The notes beneath the pieces are model-generated. The model had not been told where the DNA came from. It saw only the letters and a list, made by a program, of their open reading frames with translations, and made no database searches. From positions 1 to 5,069 of the forward strand of contig JAEZUC010000145.1 of the NCBI GenBank assembly GCA_023443515.1: a DNA stretch of 5,069 nt, given 5' to 3'. The position numbers were made by a program, and so were the translations under genes. Positions 1-4,791 of this stretch are shown piece after piece; the stretch's first letter is position 1; the number at the start of each line of letters is the position of its first letter. The stretch comes from Bacillota bacterium. GTDB lineage: Bacteria; Bacillota; Clostridia; Acetivibrionales; DSM-1351.

Positions 1-1
1 C

Positions 2-2944
2 ATTTGTGAATTGACGGACTTCCCTGCATATACTCCTACGGAACTAGGTTACTATAAATTTTTTATACATGCTCAGGATGAATTTGTTGGTGTAAATAAT
101 CAGGATACACTATCTCAGTATGTTACCGAATCAGATAAAAAATCAGCAAGTCTTGAATGTGATTTTTGGGTGGACAACTATCAACCGCTTTCTGATATAT
201 ACCTGGATGCTCCCATTGAAAGACCTAATGTAGATTTGTACATAATGCGAGACAAGGACTTATCACAGAATAAATACAGTTACATAACTGATAACAGAGT
301 AGCTTTGGAAAATTCATTGTTAGGCAGAAATATGATTCCCAACGTTAATATATGGGATATGAAAACTTATGAATATTCTACCCCTGCAAGTACATCAAGC
401 AATACAGGGACAAGCTATCCTTCGGAAGAAATTACATATACCAGTTCGGGATATTCGGGCAGGCTGAAAAGAACAAGTGTAACGGACAATGGAGGTTATC
501 ATGACTTCGGACATTATGAGTCACGTACCGAAACCAAATCTATAAGTTCAAGTGGGGGTTATGCTTCCGGACACGGGTATGGGGGTTCGACTCCACCGTC
601 TTGTATTTCCTATAGTGATGGGGAAGGTTATTCGGGTAGCATGTCCATACAAAACTATACATACATCAGCACTCATTGCGGGCATACGAAAAGTCCTGAA
701 CATGGAGAAGGATATTTTAACTGGACAAGATCCTGGTCAGGATATTCGGGAACTGCATCAAGAACTGTTTCATACTGGATTCCCAATATGCAGTGGGTTG
801 CCAACTATACAGGCTACTACAGCGGTACTATATATAAATATGTACGGCAACCTTACACCGATAAGTGGCGTGGAAACAGCAGTAAATACATACTTTATAT
901 AAGTGACGGTGTTATATCAGAACTTTCAGAGTTTTATTCAGCTGTAGCAAAGACTGATGCAAAGATAATTCTTGCAGGAACACCCGACATACGGAAGCAA
1001 TACCCGGACTGTGCAAAATTTATAGATGCCACAGACAGAAGTGTTCAGGAGATCTTAAATGAAACTCTGGAGTACATATCAGAGGAAACACCGGATATTG
1101 AGCAAATCTATATACTCCGTAATCAGCAGTTTACCCTGAATGTGGGCGAAGATGACCTGGAAAATGACGAAATCATATCCAGAGAAATGCAATATGTACA
1201 GGACAAGGACTATTTTGATAATCCTACAGGTCAGGAATCCGGAACCCTAACAGCTTTTAACTCTGATACGGGATGGACAGCTCAAATAAAAAATTCATTT
1301 TCAAATGTAGGAAAGTACCGGATATACAGAAGAGTAAAAGACAAGCCTTCGGGTGCGTACGGGGAGAATTACTCATATTACAGCGGAACTGCAGAGGTGG
1401 ACATATATGTACATAGAAAGCCAATTGCCAAGGCGGCACTGGATTGGGATTTTGATGGAGTTACAAATACCTATAAGACAATCTGGAAAGATCTCAGCTA
1501 TGATTTAGATCATAATATTACCAGAGCCAAGACTGACAAAGGCATATCAAACAGAAAAATCATGTGGAAAAAGGAAGGCGGGGAATGGAACTATACAATA
1601 CCCGACAATCTGAGCCCCGGCACTTATAAAATCAGGTATTATGTAAAAGACATAGAAAATACCTGGTCAGATGTTTTTACAATGGATATAAACGGAACCA
1701 CCTATACAGATGTCCCGGAGGCTACATTTACTTTATCCGAAACGCCTCCAATGCAGTTTGAAGCTGAATTAAGGTCAATGAAAACCACTTTCAGAAACCC
1801 ACCGTCTCCTGTCACCTTACCGGCCGGTGAAGACCTGCAAGCCTTTGATTTATGGACAAGATATCCGTCAAATCCGTATTTGACAATGGCTCTGTACAAT
1901 TTAAGCGGAACTCAGGTGTCAGGTACAAAAACCGTCAGCTACGGTACGGAGACAGGCAATAAAAGCGGAAATGACATCAGCTGGAGTAATATACCTTATA
2001 ACGCACCAGATACCCTTATAGACGGTAATTATATTTTTAAGATAACAGCCAATGCAAAGCAGAGTAAGACTATATCCTTCCCCGTAACGCTAAAAACTCC
2101 TATCAACTTAAAAGGTTATATAAACGGCAAGGAAACCGGAGCACAAATCAATACAGGCAATACAGCTCTGTTTAAATTTACAACCTCGCAATATGTAAAA
2201 AAAACCCAATTAACCTTCGAAGGCCTTAAATACACTTCGGATTCAGGGAATATAAAACTGGTCTCAAATACGGGATTGGTAAAGACTTGGGAATTAACAC
2301 TTGATATACCTGATGGGGCATACCCTGAGGGCAGGGTTGGGAGTGCGGAATTTAAAGCATGGCTTCCTTCGGGAATGAGCAAAACAGTTAATGTAGACTA
2401 CAAATTTATAGGTATCAAGGGATACGGTTTTGCAGTTACAATGATGCTGGACCCCGGCTGGAGATCCTATTACTTTGATACAAACAGGGGTATCGATGAT
2501 AACCATGACGGCAGAGCTGACAGGTATCCGCGAAGAAGCAATACGGATATCCCTGCAATAAAAATGCCTATAAACTACTTCTCCTTGGTGGGACACAGCA
2601 GGACATATATAAAGGCCGGATACAAAGTAAGGGGAAGGATTGATATCCAGGGTGAACCGGATTATGCGGCATTTAGAGTACACTATAATATCAAAGGGAA
2701 CACACACACTGATACTATTATGTTAACAAAAACCTACGGGAACAACTATACCTTTGAATGGATAATCCCCATGGAAACGGATGATAAAACATTTGTAAGC
2801 TTTGATTTGGTAACAAAGAAAGGTGCTTTCACCTACGGTAGCGAGAAATGGATTGAAACCTGGGACAGCCGCAATACATCACGACAGATTTTCTATATAC
2901 GGGGTAAAGCTACCGATGATCTAAATTATATGCAGAGTCAGTAA
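2..2944 (+). CDS. Large multidomain, probably exported protein with split vWA-like and Ig/PKD-like domains (5' partial)
   Basis: The frame is open from position 2, so the TTG at 11 is not a trustworthy start and the N-terminus, with any signal peptide, lies upstream. Residues are numbered from the codon at 11. Residues 1-65 look like the end of a beta-sandwich. Residues 72-358 have the strand/helix order of a vWA domain: DLYIMRDKDLS (75-85; a MIDAS-like DxDxS at 81-85), a strand at 111-118, YILYISDG (293-300), AKIILAGTPD (317-326) and a final helix near 344-356. Between them sits a Gly/Tyr/Ser-rich insertion (about 122-290). Beta-rich modules follow at about 365-467, 470-562, 577-690 and 695-800, then a C-terminal part with a DxNxDGxxD calcium-type loop at 829-837. 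No membrane segment is visible, and the protein ends at QSQ-stop without a sortase or dockerin signal. A surface or secreted adhesion, carbohydrate or cell-wall role is plausible but inferred. Coding certainty is high; function is not known. Confidence 0.85.
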   Translation: MCELTDFPAYTPTELGYYKFFIHAQDEFVGVNNQDTLSQYVTESDKKSASLECDFWVDNYQPLSDIYLDAPIERPNVDLYIMRDKDLSQNKYSYITDNRVALENSLLGRNMIPNVNIWDMKTYEYSTPASTSSNTGTSYPSEEITYTSSGYSGRLKRTSVTDNGGYHDFGHYESRTETKSISSSGGYASGHGYGGSTPPSCISYSDGEGYSGSMSIQNYTYISTHCGHTKSPEHGEGYFNWTRSWSGYSGTASRTVSYWIPNMQWVANYTGYYSGTIYKYVRQPYTDKWRGNSSKYILYISDGVISELSEFYSAVAKTDAKIILAGTPDIRKQYPDCAKFIDATDRSVQEILNETLEYISEETPDIEQIYILRNQQFTLNVGEDDLENDEIISREMQYVQDKDYFDNPTGQESGTLTAFNSDTGWTAQIKNSFSNVGKYRIYRRVKDKPSGAYGENYSYYSGTAEVDIYVHRKPIAKAALDWDFDGVTNTYKTIWKDLSYDLDHNITRAKTDKGISNRKIMWKKEGGEWNYTIPDNLSPGTYKIRYYVKDIENTWSDVFTMDINGTTYTDVPEATFTLSETPPMQFEAELRSMKTTFRNPPSPVTLPAGEDLQAFDLWTRYPSNPYLTMALYNLSGTQVSGTKTVSYGTETGNKSGNDISWSNIPYNAPDTLIDGNYIFKITANAKQSKTISFPVTLKTPINLKGYINGKETGAQINTGNTALFKFTTSQYVKKTQLTFEGLKYTSDSGNIKLVSNTGLVKTWELTLDIPDGAYPEGRVGSAEFKAWLPSGMSKTVNVDYKFIGIKGYGFAVTMMLDPGWRSYYFDTNRGIDDNHDGRADRYPRRSNTDIPAIKMPINYFSLVGHSRTYIKAGYKVRGRIDIQGEPDYAAFRVHYNIKGNTHTDTIMLTKTYGNNYTFEWIIPMETDDKTFVSFDLVTKKGAFTYGSEKWIETWDSRNTSRQIFYIRGKATDDLNYMQSQ
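449..826 (+). repeat. GYSG-type repeats inside the large protein
   Basis: The motif G-Y-(Y)-S-G followed by a small or basic residue occurs at residues 147-150, 206-209, 244-247 and 268-272 of the frame numbered from base 11. Each copy is followed by a short strand-like stretch, such as RLKRTS, TASRTV or TIYKY. The DNA word GGATATTCGGG is identical at 449 and 740, while the second copy uses GGTTATTCGGG. Spacing between copies is irregular (59, 38 and 24 residues), so this is a degenerate beta-type repeat rather than a tandem array. A further YYSGT occurs at residues 456-460, outside this region. Confidence 0.6.
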
Positions 2945-3135
2945 GTATTAAGCTAAAATTAAGCTTGCTAGGAATAAATTTGATAAAATGCGACATAGAA
3001 TTCTAAAATTTTCTAAGTAAGGTAACAATATATAGGTGTATTATCTTATTTTTTGCTATAGAAACGGGGAAAAAGCTGAATTTTAGTCTGCAATTAAGTT
3101 ACAACTCGCCAATATTATTTAAAAAAAAGAATAAA

Positions 3136-3165
3136 TTGACAGCAATATTTGGAAAGATGTATAAT
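3136..3165 (+). promoter_or_regulatory. Consensus sigma-70/SigA-type promoter
   Basis: TTGACA (3136-3141) and TATAAT (3160-3165) both match the vegetative consensus perfectly and are separated by 18 bases. An A-tract (3121-3128) and further A/T-rich sequence directly upstream could act as an UP element. Transcription is expected to begin near 3172, giving a leader of about 28 bases before the ATG at 3200. The rest of the gap (2945-3135) shows no gene and no convincing terminator for the upstream gene, only short AT-rich palindromes such as TAGAATTCTA (2996-3005). Confidence 0.85.
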
Positions 3166-3167
3166 GT

Positions 3168-3183
3168 TATTAATCAATTAATA
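3168..3183. promoter_or_regulatory. AT-rich palindrome at the predicted transcription start
   Basis: TATTAAT (3168-3174) and ATTAATA (3177-3183) form a perfect 7-2-7 inverted repeat. It begins three bases after the -10 box and covers the predicted start site, which is a classic operator position for a repressor. In RNA the stem would be all A-U and weak, so a DNA-binding site is the likelier role if it is functional. Being pure A/T apart from the central C, it could also arise by chance. Confidence 0.35.
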
Positions 3184-3196
3184 GGAGAAGAGGGAG
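3183..3196 (+). promoter_or_regulatory. Ribosome binding site of the 108-residue protein
   Basis: The purine stretch AGGAGAAGAGGGAG contains two possible Shine-Dalgarno cores. AGGAG (3183-3187) lies 12 bases from the ATG and AGGGAG (3191-3196) lies 3 bases from it. GAGG (3190s) is in between. The doubled purine run supports the ATG at 3200 as the start. Confidence 0.7.
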
Positions 3197-3199
3197 AAA

Positions 3200-3526
3200 A
3201 TGTCAGAATATGTTCCGACTGTAATATCAGAATGTCTTAGAATTGTAGTTTGTACAAGAAACTTAAATTGGAATAATGACGAATATAGAGTTGGAGTAAC
3301 TGAGCCTTATAACAAAATTCAGGAAATGCAGAATGATTTAGAGCGAAATAATAAAACAGCTACGGTAGAACAGATGCTGGAAGCGTTAGAGATGCTCAAA
3401 ACTGTTTTTAAAACAAAAAAAGTTCCTATAGAGGAACAAATAGAGAGATTCAATGAAGTTTTTGAAAAGACTCAGACTAGATCATTATTTCCAAACTTCA
3501 AGATGCCAACAGAAGACGGCATATAA
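3200..3526 (+). CDS. Small helical protein of unknown function (108 aa)
   Basis: I do not recognise this protein. It begins MSEYVPTVISECLRIVVC, a short hydrophobic/beta-prone segment with two cysteines (12 and 18). From about residue 36 it becomes strongly charged and helix-prone, with two amphipathic stretches (about 37-72 and 76-93) rich in Glu, Lys, Gln and Leu/Met. The tail (94-108) contains proline and aromatic residues and looks extended. There is no signal peptide, no membrane segment and no zinc-finger or helix-turn-helix signature that I can identify, so it is probably cytoplasmic. The gene is monocistronic by layout: it has its own consensus promoter, a purine-rich ribosome binding site, and 279 bases before the next gene. 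Such a strong vegetative promoter suggests real and possibly abundant expression. A small adaptor or regulatory role is possible but unsupported. The strong promoter and ribosome binding site make it very likely to be a real gene. Confidence 0.82.
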   Translation: MSEYVPTVISECLRIVVCTRNLNWNNDEYRVGVTEPYNKIQEMQNDLERNNKTATVEQMLEALEMLKTVFKTKKVPIEEQIERFNEVFEKTQTRSLFPNFKMPTEDGI

Positions 3527-3554
3527 CTATTAAGATATTGATTTTACTTTTGGT

Positions 3555-3627
3555 AACTATGTATGAAATGGTACTCCGAATTATTTAATTGAACATTTAA
3601 CTTTAGGCATACATAGTTTGGCCTAAA
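3555..3627 (+). repeat. Two overlapping inverted repeats with exclusive pairings
   Basis: AACTATGTATG (3555-3565) and CATACATAGTT (3608-3618) are a perfect 11-bp inverted repeat with a 42-base loop. TTTAGGC (3602-3608) and GCCTAAA (3621-3627) are a perfect 7-bp inverted repeat with a 12-base loop. The right arm of the first lies inside the loop of the second and shares base 3608. In RNA the two stems would therefore either compete or form a pseudoknot. The second stem is followed by ACTTCTTTAAT, only partly U-rich, so it is at best a weak terminator for the 108-residue gene. A poor promoter match (TTGAAC 3589-3594, 17 bases, CATAGT 3612-3617) overlaps the right arm. Confidence 0.45.
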
Positions 3628-3647
3628 ACTTCTTTAATATGGGATGC

Positions 3648-3676
3648 TTTACGTGAAAGATATTTAAAATTATTAC
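3648..3676 (+). promoter_or_regulatory. Candidate weak promoter for the activator gene
   Basis: TTTACG (3648-3653) and TATTAC (3671-3676) each match the vegetative consensus at four of six positions, with an ideal 17-base spacer. Transcription would start near 3683, giving a leader of about 120 bases that contains the entire set of paired segments described at 3690-3777. The match is weak and the region is AT-rich, so this is tentative. Confidence 0.28.
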
Positions 3677-3689
3677 ATTAAAAAATAAT

Positions 3690-3782
3690 TATCCTAGAAC
3701 TAGCAGAACGCTATCACACCCGGATTTCTCTTCATCTTTATTTCTTCAGCATAGCAGGATAGGCGTACTACGTTCTGGCGTA
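3690..3782 (+). promoter_or_regulatory. Potentially structured leader of the activator gene
   Basis: Two sets of pairings exclude one another. Set A is TATCCT (3690-3695) with AGGATA (3756-3761), nested with GCTAT (3710-3714) and ATAGC (3751-3755), whose right arms are contiguous. Set B is CAGAACG (3704-3710) with CGTTCTG (3771-3777), continued by CTATC (3711-3715) with GATAG (3758-3762) across an 8-base bulge on the right. A pyrimidine tract (3724-3747) fills the loop in both. GGCGTA is directly repeated at 3762-3767 and 3777-3782, exactly 15 bases apart, and TACG/CGTA (3769-3772, 3779-3782) makes a small local hairpin. The region ends ten bases before the Shine-Dalgarno sequence, so a switch in pairing could influence translation. 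It matches no riboswitch class I know. Confidence 0.3.
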
Positions 3783-3791
3783 TTTAATTTA

Positions 3792-3800
3792 GGGAAGGAG
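3792..3800 (+). promoter_or_regulatory. Ribosome binding site of the activator gene
   Basis: GGGAAGGAG contains a near-complete Shine-Dalgarno sequence (AAGGAG, 3795-3800) five bases ahead of the ATG at 3806. It fixes the start and gives the conserved N-terminus typical of the family. Confidence 0.85.
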
Positions 3801-3805
3801 ATTAA

Positions 3806-4579
3806 ATGCAGCTATTTGGAGGAATAGACATAGGTTCAACTACAACTGAGTTTGTGGTAATAGACGAAAACGGCGGAATTGTTTTTAAAGATAAGACCTT
3901 AACTTCTGGAAACATAAAAGTAGCAAGCGAAGTTGGATATACAAACTTTAAAAATAGTGAATTTGGTGATAAAGAAATAGTTTCAATAGTTTCTACAGGA
4001 TATGGAAGAAAATTTGTATCCTTTGCCAATAAAAACATTACAGAAATAAGTTGCTATGCAAAAGGTGCAAAATTCACACACCCTACTGTTAAAACTATTA
4101 TTGATATTGGCGGGCAAGATTCAAAGGTCATTACAGTTAACCATAGGGGAGATGTTGATGACTTTATAATGAACGATAAGTGTGCTGCAGGTACAGGAAG
4201 ATTTCTTGAGATGGTAGCAAAAGTATTTAATATAGATGTAGACAAGCTCAGCGAATATTCGGAAAGGGCAGATAAAATAATCCCTATAAGTACCGTATGT
4301 GCAGTTTTTGCTGAGTCAGAAATAATATCATTGGTATCTCAGCAGGTTTCTGAGGAGAATATCATTAATTCAATTCATAATTCAATAGCAGAAAAGATTC
4401 TAGGAATGGCAGGGCGTTTAAAGGTAGAACAGGATATCATGTTTTGCGGAGGGGTTGCAAGGAGTAAAGGAATGGTAAAATCAATAGGACGATTGTTTAA
4501 TTCAGAAGATATTATCGTCCCTCATGATTCAGATTTTATCGGAGCATTAGGTGCGGCTTTATTTGCAGCTGGTTTATAA
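3806..4579 (+). CDS. ATP-dependent [4Fe-4S] activator of 2-hydroxyacyl-CoA dehydratase / benzoyl-CoA reductase family (HgdC-like)
   Basis: This 257-residue protein belongs to the ASKHA-fold activators (archerases) of the BcrAD/BadFG/HgdC family. They use ATP hydrolysis to inject a low-potential electron into an iron-sulfur partner enzyme. Visible motifs are phosphate-1 DIGSTTTE (8-15), phosphate-2 DIGGQDSK (100-107) and the adenosine loop CGGVARS (214-220). Cys126 in NDKCAAGTGRFLE and Cys165 in TVCAVFAESE are the two positions that, as one pair per subunit, hold the [4Fe-4S] cluster at the homodimer interface in known HgdC proteins. Their 39-residue spacing and the total length of about 260 residues fit the family. 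The protein is soluble and cytoplasmic and expected to be oxygen-sensitive. No dehydratase or reductase subunit is adjacent, so the partner is unknown: it could be a 2-hydroxyacyl-CoA dehydratase or a double-cubane-cluster protein encoded elsewhere. The frame is intact with all key residues present. Confidence 0.95.
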   Translation: MQLFGGIDIGSTTTEFVVIDENGGIVFKDKTLTSGNIKVASEVGYTNFKNSEFGDKEIVSIVSTGYGRKFVSFANKNITEISCYAKGAKFTHPTVKTIIDIGGQDSKVITVNHRGDVDDFIMNDKCAAGTGRFLEMVAKVFNIDVDKLSEYSERADKIIPISTVCAVFAESEIISLVSQQVSEENIINSIHNSIAEKILGMAGRLKVEQDIMFCGGVARSKGMVKSIGRLFNSEDIIVPHDSDFIGALGAALFAAGL

Positions 4580-4617
4580 TTTTCTTAATCTCTGCTTAAA
4601 CAAATTTTATATTTATC

Positions 4618-4699
4618 ACAATGACACCTTTCTTTCTTGGATTATTTTATCTGGGAAAACCGATTAAATATCGATAGGGGGCATTGTTTTTTTATTTTT
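4618..4699 (+). terminator. Probable intrinsic terminator with long loop
   Basis: ACAATGACACCT (4618-4629) is complementary to AGGGGGCATTGT (4676-4687) at 10 of 12 positions. The right arm ends in a T-run (TTTTTTT at 4687-4693, then A and five more T). The loop is 46 bases and contains a small inner hairpin, CGAT (4661-4664) with ATCG (4670-4673). Its position 38 bases after the activator stop codon suits a terminator, although the long loop and two mismatches are atypical. The T-run is the strongest on this strand in the window. Confidence 0.5.
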
Positions 4700-4741
4700 A
4701 GAAACCTTCAAACCCTTGATTTTTAAACAAAATTGGAATCA

Positions 4742-4768
4742 TGATAATGTAAATACGTTACGTTATCA
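4742..4768. promoter_or_regulatory. 27-bp dyad, candidate operator or leader hairpin
   Basis: TGATAATGTAA (4742-4752) and TTACGTTATCA (4758-4768) are inverted copies around a 5-base centre. Ten of eleven pairs are Watson-Crick and the eleventh (T4748 with G4762) would be a wobble pair in RNA. The dyad ends ten bases before the Shine-Dalgarno sequence of the next gene. As DNA it has the size and symmetry of a TetR-type operator. A -10-like GATAAT (4743-4748) lies inside the left arm but has no good -35 at the right distance. As RNA it would form a compact stem just upstream of the ribosome binding site. Confidence 0.5.
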
Positions 4769-4778
4769 ACAAATAGCT

Positions 4779-4784
4779 GGGAGG
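4779..4784 (+). promoter_or_regulatory. Ribosome binding site of the dehydrogenase-like gene
   Basis: GGGAGG lies seven bases before the ATG at 4792 and sets the start so that the first beta strand of the Rossmann fold begins at residue 3, as is usual for this fold. Confidence 0.8.
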
Positions 4785-4791
4785 TAGGCAT

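Noticed and set aside
552..902. 116-codon open frame on the + strand overlapping the large gene
   Set aside because: It lies wholly within the large reading frame, has no Shine-Dalgarno sequence, and its composition looks like an out-of-frame reading of the Gly/Tyr-rich repeats.
2116..2707. Two minus-strand open frames opposite the large gene
   Set aside because: They overlap each other and a well-supported + strand gene, show no recognisable domain, and are most simply antisense shadows.
2947..2966. ATTAAGCT direct repeat and AAGCT/AGCTT mini-stem right after the large gene, considered as a terminator
   Set aside because: The stem is five base pairs, AT-rich and not followed by a T-run, so it does not qualify as an intrinsic terminator.
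2988..3020. Ten-codon frame (MRHRILKFSK) in the gap after the large gene
   Set aside because: The only purine-rich stretch (AGGA) is 14 bases away, there is no promoter, and the peptide is too short to distinguish from chance.
3607..3681. 24-codon frame ending in ...LIWDALRERYLKLLH, considered as a gene remnant
   Set aside because: It has a protein-like look but follows a stop codon directly, has no start codon or ribosome binding site, and no upstream continuation in any frame. A translated database search would be needed to revive it.
3701..3736. Minus-strand 11-codon frame (MKRNPGVIAFC) within the activator leader
   Set aside because: It is very short, and its purine-rich upstream stretch is simply the complement of the pyrimidine tract in the leader.
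4716..4748. TTGATT ... GATAAT as a promoter for the dehydrogenase-like gene
   Set aside because: The spacer is 21 bases, too long for a vegetative promoter, and no better -35 is found at 16-18 bases.
4754..4768. CcpA cre-like site in the right part of the 27-bp dyad
   Set aside because: Only the right half (CGTTATCA) resembles a cre half-site; the left half lacks the required TG and AA positions.
4580..4791. Known riboswitch classes (cyclic di-GMP, preQ1, T-box) in the gap before the last gene
   Set aside because: None of the conserved cores of these classes is present; only the terminator-like stem and the dyad are supported.
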